From Arenicola marina (Eukaryota > Annelida > Polychaeta > Arenicolidae): 64,000 nucleotides of DNA. Where the stretch lies: assembly GCA_964019135.1 (NCBI GenBank), contig CAXHSH010001363.1, positions 124,001 through 188,000 on the forward strand, read 5' to 3'. Below are positions 23,400 to 37,088 of the stretch, in pieces; positions within the stretch are counted from its first letter, which is position 1; each line of letters opens with the position of its first letter. The translations under genes were made by a program, and so were the position numbers. The notes beneath the pieces are model-generated. The model was not told where the DNA came from. It ran no database searches and saw only the letters and a program-made list of their open reading frames with translations.

Positions 23400-25722
23400 A
23401 AAACACTCGGTTCTACCGATATGCTACTCAAAACACTCGCTTTTAGGGATATACTACACGAAGCACTCGGTTATAGGGATATACTGTACAAAACACTCGG
23501 TAATAGCGGCATACTCTACAAATCACTCGGTTCTACCGATATACTGCTCAAAACACTCGCTTTTAGGGACATACTACTAAAAACATTCGCTTTTAGAAAT
23601 ATACTTCACCCAACACTCAGTTATAGCGACATCTTGTACAAATCACTCGGCTTTAGCGATATGCAACACAAACAGACATGATTCGATCATTTTATTAACC
23701 AAAACACTCGGTTCTAACGATATAATACTCAAAACACTCTGTTTTAAGGATTTTCTACACATGGCACTCGGTTATAGCGATATACTGCACAAACCACACT
23801 CGGTTTAAGCGATATACTATTCAAGACACTCGCTTTGAGGGATATATTACACCAAACACTCAGTTATAGCAACATCCTGTACAAATCACTCGGCTTTAGC
23901 GATATACAACACAAACAGACATGATTCGATCATTTTATTAACCAAAACACTCGGTACAAGCGATATACTGCTAAAAACACCCGGTTTTAGGTACAAAGTA
24001 CACAAAACATCGGTTCAAGCGACATACTGTATAAAACACGCGGTTTTAGCGATATACTACTTAAAACACTCGCTTTTAGGGATATACCATATCAAACACT
24101 TAGTTATAGCGGCATGCTCTACAAATCACTCGGCTTTAGCGATATACAACACAAACACACATGGTTCGATCATTTTATTAAGCAAAACACTCGGGTCTAA
24201 CGACATACTATTCAAAACGCTCTGTTTTAAGGATTTACTACACATAACACTCGGTTACAGCGATATACTGTAAAAAACACTCGGTTTTAGCGACATACTA
24301 GGGAAACACACCAGATTTCAATATCCCATTTCCCAAAACACTCGGTACGAGCGACATACTGCTCAAAACACTCGGTACGAGCGATATACTGCTCAAACAG
24401 TCGGTTTTATTGACATACTACGCAAAACGCTCGGTTATAGCGACATACTGCACAAACCACACTCGGTTTTAGCGATATACTATTCAAGACACTCGCTTTT
24501 AGGGACATACTTCACCCAACACTCAGTTATAGCGGCATGCTCTACAAATCACTCGCCTGTAGCGATATACAACACAAACACACATGGTTCGATAATTTTA
24601 TTAACCAAAACACTTGGTTCTAACGACATACGGTGCAAAACACCCGGCTGTAGTGATATAGAACACAAACAAACATGATTCGATCATTCTCTTGAAAAAA
24701 ACACTCGATTCTACCGATATACTGCTTAAAACCCTCGCTTTTAGGGATATACTACATCAAACACTTAGTTATCGCGGCATGCTCTACAAATCACTCGGCT
24801 TTAGCGATATGCAACACAAACACACATGCTTCGATAATTTTATTAACCAAAACACTCGGTTCTAACGACATACGGTACAAATCACTCGGCTTTAGCGATA
24901 TACAACACAAACAGACATGATTCGATCATTTTATTAACCAAAACACTCGGTACAAGCGATATACTGCTAAAAACACCCGGTTTTAGGTACAAAGTACACA
25001 AAACATCGGTTCAAGCGACATACTGTATAAAACACGCGGTTTTAGCGATATACTACTTAAAACACTCGCTTTTGGGGATATACTACATCAAACACTTAGT
25101 TATAGCGGCATACTCTACAAATCACTCGGCTTTAGCGATATACAACACAAACACACATGGTTCGATCATTTTATTAAGCAAAACACTCGGTTCTAACGAC
25201 ATACTATTCAAAATACTCTGTTTTAAGGATTTACTACACATAACCCTCGGGTATAGCGATATACTGCAAAAAACATTCGGTTGTAGCGACATACTAGGGA
25301 AACACACCAGATTCCAGTATCCCACTGTCCAAAACAATCGGTACGAGCGACATACTGCTCAAACAGTCGGTTTTATTGACATACTACGCAAAACGCTCGG
25401 TAATAGCGACATACTGCACAAACCACACTCGGTCTTAGCGATATACTATTCAAGACACTCGGTTTTAGGGATATATTACACCAAACACTCAGTTATAGCG
25501 ATATACGGTACAAACACTCGGCTGTAGTGATATAGAACAAAAACAAACATGATTCGATCATTTTCTTGAACAAAACACTCGGTTCTACCGATATACTGCT
25601 CAAAACACTCGGTTTTAGGGATTTACTATACAAAACACGCGGTTATAAGGACATACGGTACAAAACACTCGGCTTTAGAGATATACGACACAAACAGACA
25701 TGATTCGATCATTTTCCTGACC
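23400..25722 (+). repeat. Module 13: A' unit with A-type front, 2,323 bp
   Basis: The only A' whose c1 and c2 are of the A flavour (GATATGCAACAC, CACATGGCAC); other A' units carry the downstream-of-B flavour. The insertion is marked by CACTTGGTTC near 24612. Private: CTCGGGTCTAAC near 24193, CAAAATACTCTG near 25213, CGGTTGTAGCG near 25281 and GACACTCGGTTTTAGGG near 25456. Confidence 0.9.
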
Positions 25723-27136
25723 AAAACACTCGGTTCTACCGATATGCTACTCAAAACACTCGCTTTTAGGGATATACTACACGAAGCACTCGGTTATAGG
25801 GATATACTGTACAAAACACTCGGTAATAGCGGCATACTCTACAAATCACTCGGTTCTACCGATATCCTGCTCAAAACACTCGCTTTTAGGGACATACTAC
25901 TAAAAACATTCGCTTTTAGAAATATACTTCACCCAACACTCAGTTATAGCGACATACGGTACAAATCACTCGGCTTTAGCGATATGCAACACAAACAGAC
26001 ATGATTCGATCATTTTATTAACCAAAACACTCGGTACAAGCGATAAACTGCTAAAAACACCCGGTTTTAGGTACAAAATACACAAAACATTCGGTTCAAG
26101 CGACATACTGTATAAAACACGCGGTTTTAGCGATATACTACTTAAAACACTCGCTTTTAGGGATATACTACATGAAACACTTAGTTATAGTGGCATACTC
26201 TACAAATCACTCGGCTTTAGCGATAAAAAACACAAACACACATTGTTCAATAATTTGATTAAGCAAAACACTCGGTTCTAACGACATACTACTCAAAACA
26301 CTCTGTTTTAAGGATTTACTACACATAACACTCGGGTATAGCGATATACTGTAAAAACATTCGGTTTTAGCGACATACTAGGGAAACACACCAGATTCCA
26401 GTAACCCACTTCCCAAAACAATCGGTACGAGCGACATACTGCTCAAACAGTCGGTTTTATTGACATAATACGCAAAACGCTCGGTTATAGCGACATACTG
26501 CACAAACCACACTCGGTTTTAGGGATATATTACACCAAACACTCAGTTATAGCGACATACGGTACAAAACACTCGGCTGTAGGGATATAGAACACAAACA
26601 AACATGATTCAATCATTTTCTTGAACAAAACACTCGGTTCTAACGATATGCTACTCAAAACAATCTGTTTTAAGGATTTACTACACATAACACTCGGTTA
26701 TAGCGATATACTGTAAAAAACACTCGGTTTTAGCGACATACTAGGGAAACACACCAGATTCCAGTATCCCATTTCCCAAAACAATCGGTACGAGCGCCAT
26801 ACTGCTCACAACACTCGGTACGAGCGATATACTGCTCAAACAGTCGGTTTTATTGACATTCGACGCAAAACGCTCGGTTATAGCGACATACTGCACAAAC
26901 CACACTCGGTTTTAGCGATATACTATTCAAGACACTCGCTTTTAGGGACATACTTGACCCAACACTCAGTTATAGCGACATACGGTACAAAACACTCGGC
27001 TGTAGTGATATAGAACACAAACAAACATGATTCGATCATTTTCTTGAACAAAACACGCGATTATAACGACATACGGTACAAAACACTCGGCTTTAGCGAT
27101 ATACGACACAGACATGAGTCGATCATTTTCTTGACC
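25723..27136 (+). repeat. Module 14: B unit, 1,414 bp
   Basis: B structure with a 4-bp deletion at CGACACAGACATGAG (near 27107), which explains the length. Private: GATATCCTGCTC near 25865, and CATACGGTACAAATC near 25955 in place of CATCCTGTAC. Confidence 0.92.
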
Positions 27137-28463
27137 AAAACACTCGGTTCTACCAATATGCTACTCAAAACACTCGCTTTTAGGGATATACTACACGAAG
27201 CACTCGGTTATAGGGATATACTGTACAAAACACTCGGTAATAGCGGCATACTCTACAAATCACTTGGTTCTACCGATATACTGCTCAAAACACTCGCCTT
27301 TAGGGACATACTACTAAAAACATTCGCTTTTAGAAATATACTTCACCCAACACTCAGTTATGGCGACATCCTGTACAAATCACTCGGCTTTAGCGATATA
27401 CAACACAAACAGACATGATTCGATCATTTTATTAACCAAAACACTCGCTTCTAACGATATAATACTCAAAACACTCTGTTTTAAGGATTTACTACACATA
27501 ACACTCGGTTATAGCGATATACTGCACAAACCACACTCGGTTTTAGCGATACACTATTGAAGACACTCGCTTTTAGGGATATATTACACCAAACACTCAG
27601 TTATAGCAACATCCTGTACAAATCACTCGGCTTTAGCGATATACAACACAAACAGACATGATTCGATCATTTTATTAACCAAAACACTCGGTACAAGCGA
27701 TATACTGCTCAAAACACCCGGTTTTAGGTACAAAGTACACAAAACATCGGTTCAAGCGACATACTGTATAAAACACGCGGTTTTAGCGATATACTACTTA
27801 AAACACTCGCTTTTGGGGATATACTACATCAAACACTTAGTTATAGCGGCATACTCTACAAATCACTCGGCTTTAGCGATATACAACACAAACACACATG
27901 GTTCGATCATTTTATTGAGCAAAACACTCGGTTCTAACGACATACTATTCAAAACACTCTGTTTTAAGGATTTACTACACATAACCCTCGGGTATAGCGA
28001 TATACTGCAAAAAACATTCGGTTTTAGCGACATACTAGGGAAACACACCAGATTCCAGTATCCCACTGTCCAAAACAATCGGTACGAGCGACATACTGCT
28101 CAAACAGTCGGTTTTATTGACATACTACGCAAAACGCTCGGTAATAGCGACATACTGCACAAACCACACTCGGTCTTAGCGATATACTATTCAAGACACT
28201 CGCTTTTAGGGATATATTACACCAAACACTCAGTTATAGCGATATACGGTACAAACACTCGGCTGTAGTGATATAGAACAAAAACAAACATGATTCGATC
28301 ATTTTCTTGAACAAAACACTCGGTTCTACCGATATACTGCTCAAAACACTCGGTTTTAGGGATTTACTATACAAAACACGCGGTTATAAGGACATACGGT
28401 ACAAAACACTCGGCTTTAGAGATATACGACACAAACAGACATGATTCGATCATTTTCCTGACC
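27137..28463 (+). repeat. Module 15: C unit, 1,327 bp
   Basis: Standard C order. ACACTATTGAAG at 27551 replaces ACACTATTCAAG and creates a stop in the longest frame; only module 21 shares it. Private: ACCAATATGC near 27155 and CACTTGGTTCTACC near 27263. Confidence 0.92.
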
Positions 28464-30665
28464 AAAACACTCGGTTCTACCGATATGCTACTCAAAACAC
28501 TCGCTTTTAGGGATATACTACACGAAGCACTCGGTTATAGGGATATACTGTACAAAACACTCGGTAATAGCGGCATACTCTACAAATCACTCGGTTCTAC
28601 CGATATACTGCTCAAAACACTCGCTTTTAGGGACATACTACTAAAAACATTCGCTTTTAGAAATATACTTCACCCAACACTCAGTTATAGCGACATCTTG
28701 TACAAATCACTCGGCTTTAGCGATATGCAACACAAACAGACATGATTCGATCATTTTATTAACCAAAACACTCGGTTCTAACGATATAATACTCAAAACA
28801 CTCTGTTTTAAGGATTTTCTACACATGGCACTCGGTTATAGCGATATACTGCACAAACCACACTCGGTTTAAGCGATATACTATTCAAGACACTCGCTTT
28901 GAGGGATATATTACACCAAACACTCAGTTATAGCAACATCCTGTACAAATCACTCGGCTTTAGCGATATACAACACAAACAGACATGATTCGATCATTTT
29001 ATTAACCAAAACACTCGGTACAAGCGATATACTGCTAAAAACACCCGGTTTTAGGTACAAACTACACAAAACATCGGTTCAAGCGACACACTGTATAAAA
29101 CACGCGGTTTTAGCGATATACTACTTAAAACACTCGCTTTTAGGGATATACCATATCAAACACTTAGTTATAGCGGCATGCTCTACAAATCACTCGGCTT
29201 TAGCGATATACAACACAAACACACATGGTTCGATCATTTTATTAAGCAAAACACTCGGTTCTAACGACATACTATTCAAAACGCTCTGTTTTAAGGATTT
29301 ACTACACATAACACTCGGTTACAGCGATATACTGTAAAAAACACTCGGTTTTAGCGACATACTAGGGAAACACACCAGATTTCAATATCCCATTTCCCAA
29401 AACACTCGGTACGAGCGATATACTGCTCAAACAGTCGGTTTTATTGACATACTACGCAAAACGCTCGGTTATAGCGACATACTGCACAAACCACACTCGG
29501 TTTTAGCGATATACTATTCAAGACACTCGCTTTTAGGGACATACTTCACCCAACACTCAGTTATAGCGACATACGGTGCAAAACACCCGGCTGTAGTGAT
29601 ATAGAACACAAACAAACATGATTCGATCATTCTCCTGAAAAAAACACTCGGTTCTACCGATATACTGCTTAAAACCCTCGCTTTTAGGGATATACTACAT
29701 CAAACACTTAGTTATCGCGGCATGCTCTACAAATCACTCGGCTTTAGCGATATGCAACACAAACACACATGGTTCGATAATTTTATTAACCAAAACACTC
29801 GGTTCTAACGACATACGGTACAAATCACTCGGCTTTAGCGATATACAACACAAACAGACATGATTCGATCATTTTATTAACCAAAACACTCGGTACAAGC
29901 GATATACTGCTAAAAACACCCGGTTTTAGGTACAAAGTACACAAAACATCGGTTCAAGCGACATACTGTATAAAACACGCGGTTTTAGCGATATACTACT
30001 TAAAACACTCGCTTTTGGGGATATACTACATCAAACACTTAGTTATAGCGGCATACTCTACAAATCACTCGGCTTTAGCGATATACAACACAAACACACA
30101 TGGTTCGATCATTTTATTAAGCAAAACACTCGGTTCTAACGACATACTATTCAAAACACTCTGTTTTAAGGATTTACTACACATAACCCTCGGGTATAGC
30201 GATATACTGCAAAAAACATTCGGTTTTAGCGACATACTAGGGAAACACACCAGATTCCAGTATCCCACTGTCCAAAACAATCGGTACGAGCGACATACTG
30301 CTCAAACAGTCGGTTTTATTGACATACTACGCAAAACGCTCGGTAATAGCGACATACTGCACAAACCACACTCGGTCTTAGCGATATACTATTCAAGACA
30401 CTCGCTTTTAGGGATATATTACACCAAACACTCAGTTATAGCGATATACGGTACAAACACTCGGCTGTAGTGATATAGAACAAAAACAAACATGATTCGA
30501 TCATTTTCTTGAACAAAACACTCGGTTCTACCGATATACTGCTTAAAACACTCGGTTTTAGGGATTTACTATACAAAACACGCGGTTATAAGGACATACA
30601 ATACAAAACACTCGGCTTTAGAGATATACGACACAAACAGACATTATTCGATCATTTTCCTGACC
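28464..30665 (+). repeat. Module 16: A unit lacking one monomer, 2,202 bp
   Basis: Carries the same one-monomer contraction as module 3 (near 29405) and the same rare variants GCGACACACTG near 29089, CATACAATAC near 30597 and CATTATTCG near 30643, all at an offset of 22,709 bp. Confidence 0.94.
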
Positions 30666-32083
30666 AAAACACTCGGTTCTACCGATATGCTACTCAAAAC
30701 ACTCGCTTTTAGGGATATACTACACGAAGCACTCGGTTATAGGGATATACTGTACAAAACACTCGGTAATAGCGGCATACTCTACAAATCACTCGGTTCT
30801 ACCGATATACTGCTCAAAACACTCGCTTTTAGGGACATACTACTAAAAACATTCGCTTTTAGAAATATACTTCACCCAACACTCAGTTATAGCGACATCC
30901 TGTACAAATCACTCGGCTTTAGCGATATGCAACACAAACAGACATGATTCGATCATTTTATTAACCAAAACACTCGGTACAAGCGATAAACTGCTAAAAA
31001 CACCCGGTTTTAGGTACAAAATACACAAAACATTCGGTTCAAGCGACATACTGTATAAAACACGCGGTTTTAGCGATATACTACTTAAAACACTCGCTTT
31101 TAGGGATATACTACATGAAACACTTAGTTATAGTGGCATACTCTACAAATCACTCGGCTTTAGCGATAAAAAACACAAACACACATTGTTCAATAATTTG
31201 ATTAAGCAAAACACTCGGTTCTAACGACATACTACTCAAAACACTCTGTTTTAAGGATTTACTACACATAACACTCGGGTATAGCGATATACTGTAAAAA
31301 CATTCGGTTTTAGCGACATACTAGGGAAACACACCAGATTCCAGTAACCCACTTCCCAAAACAATCGGTACGAGCGACATACTGCTCAAACAGTCGGTTT
31401 TATTGACATAATACGCAAAACGCTCGGTTATAGCGACATACTGCACAAACCACACTCGGTTTTAGGGATATATTACACCAAACACTCAGTTATAGCGACA
31501 TACGGTACAAAACACTCGGCTGTAGGGATATAGAACACAAACAAACATGATTCAATCATTTTCTTGAACAAAACACTCGGTTCTAACGATATGCTACTCA
31601 AAACAATCTGTTTTAAGGATTTACTACACATAACACTCGGTTATAGCGATATACTGTAAAAAACACTCGGTTTTAGCGACATACTAGGGAAACACACCAG
31701 ATTCCAGTATCCCATTTCCCAAAACAATCGGTACGAGCGCCATACTGCTCACAACACTCGGTACGAGCGATATACTGCTCAAACAGTCGGTTTTATTGAC
31801 ATTCGACGCAAAACGCTCGGTTATAGCGACATACTGCACAAACCACACTCGGTTTTAGCGATATACTATTCAAGACACTCGCTTTTAGGGACATACTTGA
31901 CCCAACACTCAGTTATAGCGACATACGGTACAAAACACTCGGCTGTAGTGATATAGAACACAAACAAACATGATTCGATCATTTTCTTGAACAAAACACG
32001 CGATTATAACGACATACGGTACAAAACACTCGGCTTTAGCGATATACGACACAAACAGACATGAGTCGATCATTTTCTTGACC
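30666..32083 (+). repeat. Module 17: B unit, 1,418 bp
   Basis: Standard B, offset 22,709 bp from module 4. It has GATATGCAACAC where module 4 has GATAAGCAAC, so the two are not identical copies. Confidence 0.93.
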
Positions 32084-33412
32084 AAAACACTCGGTTCTAC
32101 CGATATGCTACTCAAAACACTCGCTTTTAGGGATATACTACACGAAGCACTCGGTTATAGGGATATACTGTACAAAACACTCGGTAATAGCGGCATACTC
32201 TACAAATCACTCGGTTCTACCGATATACTGCTCAAAACACTCGCCTTTAGGGACGTACTACTAAAAACATTCGCTTTTAGAAATATACTTCACCCAACAC
32301 TCAGTTATGGCGACATCCTGTACAAATCACCTCGGCTTTAGCGATATACAACACAAACAGACATGATTCGATCATTTTATTAACCAAAACACTCGCTTCT
32401 AACGATATAATACTCAAAACACTCTGTTTTAAGGATTTACTACACATAACACTCGGTTATAGCGATATACTGCACAAACCACACTCGGTTTTAGCGATAC
32501 ACTATTCAAGACACTCGCTTTTAGGGATATATTACACCAAACACTCAGTTATAGCAACATCCTGTACAAATCACTCGGCTTTAGCGATATACAACACAAA
32601 CAGACATGATTCGATCATTTTATTAACCAAAACACTCGGTACAAGCGATATACTGCTCAAAACACCCGGTTTTAGGTACAAAGTACACAAAAACATCGGT
32701 TCAAGCGACATACTGTATAAAACACGCGGTTTTAGCGATATACTACTTACAACACTCGCTTTTGGGGATATACTACATCAAACACTTAGTTATAGCGGCA
32801 TACTCTACAAATCACTCGGCTTTAGCGATATACAACACAAACACACATGGTTCGATCATTTTATTGAGCAAAACACTCGGTTCTAACGACATACTATTCA
32901 AAACACTCTGTTTTAAGGATTTACTACACATAACCCTCGGGTATAGCGATATACTGCAAAAAACATTCGGTTTTAGCGACATACTAGGGAAACACACCAG
33001 ATTCCAGTATCCCACTGTCCAAAACAATCGGTACGAGCGACATACTGCTCAAACAGTCGGTTTTATTGACTTACTACGCAAAACGCTCGGTAATAGCGAC
33101 ATACTGCACAAACCACACTCGGTCTTAGCGATATACTATTCAAGACACTCGCTTTTAGGGATATATTACACCAAACACTCAGTTATAGCGATATACGGTA
33201 CAAACACTCGGCTGTAATGATATAGAACAAAAACAAACATGATTCGATCATTTTCTTGAACAAAACACTCGGTTCTACCGATATACTGCTCAAAACACTC
33301 GGTTTTAGGGATTGACTATACAAAACACGCGGTTATAAGGACATACGGCACAAAACACTCGGCTTTAGAGATATACGACACAAACAGACATGATTCGATC
33401 ATTTTCCTGACC
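32084..33412 (+). repeat. Module 18: C unit, 1,329 bp
   Basis: C order with two one-base insertions, CACCTCGG near 32331 and CAAAAACATCGG near 32691. It shares GGGACGTACT (32250) with module 5 at the 22,709-bp offset. Other private changes are CTTACAACAC near 32748, ATTGACTATAC near 33313 and ACGGCACAAAAC near 33345. It begins the first indel-rich stretch. Confidence 0.9.
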
Positions 33413-35641
33413 AAAACACTCGGTTCTACCGATATGCTACTCAAAACACTCGCTTTTAGGGATATACTACACGAAGCACTCGGTTATAGGGATATACTGT
33501 ACAAAACACTCGGTAATAGCGGCATACTCTACAAATCACTCGGTTCTACCGATATACTGCTCAAAACACTCGCTTTTAGGGACATACTACTAAAAACATT
33601 CGCTTTAGAAATATACTTCACCAACACTCAGTTATAGCGACATCTTGTACAAATCACTCGGCTTTAGCGATATGCAACACAAACAGACATGATTCGATCA
33701 TTTTATTAACCAAAACACTCGGTTCTAACGATATAATACTCAAAACACTCTGTTTTAAGGATTTTCTACACATGGCACTCGGTTATAGCGATATACTGCA
33801 CAAACCACACTCGGTTTAAGCGATATACTATTCAAGACACTCGCTTTGAGGGATATATTACACCAAACACTCAGTTATAGCAACATCCTGTACAAATCAC
33901 TCGGCTTTAGCGATATACAACACAAACAGACATGATTCGATCATTTTATTAACCAAAACACTCGGTACAAGCGATATACTGCTAAAAATACCCGGTTTTA
34001 GGTACAAACTACACAAAACATCGGTTCAAGCGACATACTGTATAAAACACGCGGTTTTAGCGATATACTACTTAAAACACTCGCTTTTAGGGATATACCA
34101 TATCAAACACTTAGTTATAGCGGCATGCTCTACAAATCACTCGGCTTTAGCGATATACAACACAAACACACATGGTTCGATCATTTTATTAAGCAAAACA
34201 CTCGGTTCTAACGACATACTATTCAAAACGCTCTGTTTTAAGGATTTACTACACATAACACTCGGTTACAGCGATATACTGTAAAAAACACTCGGTTTTA
34301 GCGACATACTAGGGAAACACACCAGATTTCAATATCCCATTTCCCAAAACACTCGGTACGAGCGACATACTGCTCAAAACACTCGGTACGAGCGATATAC
34401 TGCTCAAACAGTCGGTTTTATTGACATACTACGCAAAACGCTCGGTTATAGCGACATACTGCACAAACCACACTCGGTTTTAGCGATATACTATTCAAGA
34501 CACTCGCTTTTAGGGACATACTTCACCCAACACTCAGTTATAGCGACATACGGTGCAAAACACCCGGCTGTAGTGATATAGAACACAAACAAACATGATT
34601 CGATCATTGTCCTGAAAAAAACACTCGGTTCTACCGATATACTGCTTAAAACCCTCGCTTTGAGGGATATACTACATCAAACACTTAGTTATCGCGGCAT
34701 GCTCTACAAATCACTCGGCTTTAGCGATATGCAACACAAACACACATGGTTCGATAATTTTATTAACCAAAACACTCGGTTCTAACGACATACGGTACAA
34801 ATCACTCGGCTTTAGCGATATACAACACAAACAGACATGATTCGATCATTTTATTAACCAAAACACTCGGTACAAGCGATATACTGCTAAAAACACCCGG
34901 TTTTAGGTACAAAGTACACAAAACATCGGTTCAAGCGACATACTGTATAAAACACGCGGTTTTAGCGATATACTACTTAAAACACTCGCTTTTGGGGATA
35001 TACTACATCAAACACTTAGTTATAGCGGCATACTCTACAAATCACTCGGCTTTAGCGATATACAACACAAACACACATGGTTCGATCATTTTATTAAGCA
35101 AAACACTCGTTCTAACGACATACTATTCAAAACACTCTGTTTTAAGGATTTACTACACATAACCCTCGGGTATAGCGATATACTGCAAAAAACATTCGGT
35201 TTTAGCGACATACTAGGGAAACACACCAGATTCCAGTATCCCACTGTCCAAAACAATCGGTACGAGCGACATACTGCTCAAACAGTCGGTTTTATTGACA
35301 TACTACGCAAAACGCTCGGTAATAGCGACATACTGCACAAACCACACTCGGTCTTAGCGATATACTATTCAAGACACTCGCTTTTAGGGATATATTACAC
35401 CAAACACTCAGTTATAGCGATATACGGTACAAACACTCGGCTGTAGTGATATAGAACAAAAACAAACATGATTCGATCATTTTCTTGAACAAAACACTCG
35501 GTTCTACCGATATACTGCTCAAAACACTCGGTTTTAGGGATTTACTATACAAAACACGCGGTTATAAGGACATACGGTACAAAACACTCGGCTTTAGAGA
35601 TATACGACACAAACAGACATGATTCGATCATTTTCCTGACC
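33413..35641 (+). repeat. Module 19: A unit, 2,229 bp
   Basis: Nine A cassettes with three one-base deletions: CGCTTTAGAAAT near 33602, TTCACCAACAC near 33620 and CACTCGTTCTAAC near 35106. Private: AAAAATACCCGG near 33985, CATTGTCCTG near 34608 and CGCTTTGAGGG near 34660. Confidence 0.92.
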
Positions 35642-37088
35642 AAAACACTCGGTTCTACCGATATGCTACTCAAAACACTCGCTTTTAGGGATATACTACA
35701 CGAAGCACTCGGTTATAGGGATATACTGTACAAAACACTCGGTAATAGCGGCATACTCTACAAATCACTCGGTTCTACCGATATACTGCTCAAAACACTC
35801 GCTTTTAGGGACATACTACTAAAAACATTCGCTTTTAGAAATATACTTCACCCAACACTCAGTTATAGCGACATCTTGTACAAATCACTCGGCTTTAGCG
35901 ATATGCAACACAAACAGACATGATTCGATCATTTTATTAACCAAAACACTCGGTTCTAACGATATAATACTCAAAACACTCTGTTTTAAGGATTTACTAC
36001 ACATGGCACTCGGTTATAGCGATATACTGCACAAACCACACTCGGTTTAAGCGATATACTATTCAAGACACTCGCTTTGAGGGATATATTACACCAAACA
36101 CTCAGTTATAGCAACATCCTGTACAAATCACTCGGCTTTAGCGATATACAACACAAACAGACATGATTCGATCATTTTATTAACCAAAACACTCGGTACA
36201 AGCGATATACTGCTAAAAACACCCGGTTTTAGGTACAAACTACACAAAACATCGGTTCAAGCGACATACTGTATAAACCACGCGGTTTAGCGATATACTA
36301 CTTAAAACACTCGCTTTTAGGGATATACCATATCAAACACTTAGTTATAGCGGCATGCTCTACAAATCACTCGGCTTTAGCGATATACAACACAAACACA
36401 CATGGTTTGATCATTTTATTAAGCAAAACACTCGGTTCTAACGACATACTATTCAAAACGCTCTGTTTTAAGGATTTACTACACATAACACTCGGTTACA
36501 GCGATATACTGTAAAAAACACTCGGTTTTAGCGACATACTAGGGAAACACACCAGATTTCAATATCCCATTTCCCAAAACACTCGGTACGAGGGACATAC
36601 TGCTCAAAACACTCGGTACGAGCGATATACTGCTCAAACAGTCGGTTTTATTGACATACTACGCAAAACGCTCGGTTATAGCGACATACTGCACAAACCA
36701 CACTCGGTTTTAGCGATATACTATTCAAGACACTCGCTTTTAGGGACATACTTCACCCAACACTCAGTTATAGCGACATACGGTGCAAAACACCCGGCTG
36801 TAGTGATATAGAACACAAACAAACATGATTCGATCATTCTCTTGAAAAAAACACTCGTTCTACCGATATACTGCTTAAAACCCTCGCTTTTAGGGATATA
36901 CTACATCAAACACTTAGTTATCGCGGCATGCTCTACAAATCACTCGGCTTTAGCGATATGCAACACAAACACACATGGTTCGATAATTTTATTAACCAAA
37001 ACACTCGGTTCTAACGACATACGGTACAAGACACTCGGCTTTAGCGATATACGACACAAACAGACATGAGTCGATCATTTTCTTGACC
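35642..37088 (+). repeat. Module 20: A/B hybrid unit, 1,447 bp
   Basis: A-type from c1 through the first monomer of c6, then the last monomer and J box of a B unit (GATATACGACAC, ATGAGTCGATC). The switch lies between 37016 and 37051, and the joining monomer reads AAGACACTCGG, seen in neither parent at that place. Expected length 1,388+61 less two one-base deletions gives 1,447, as observed. Confidence 0.9.
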
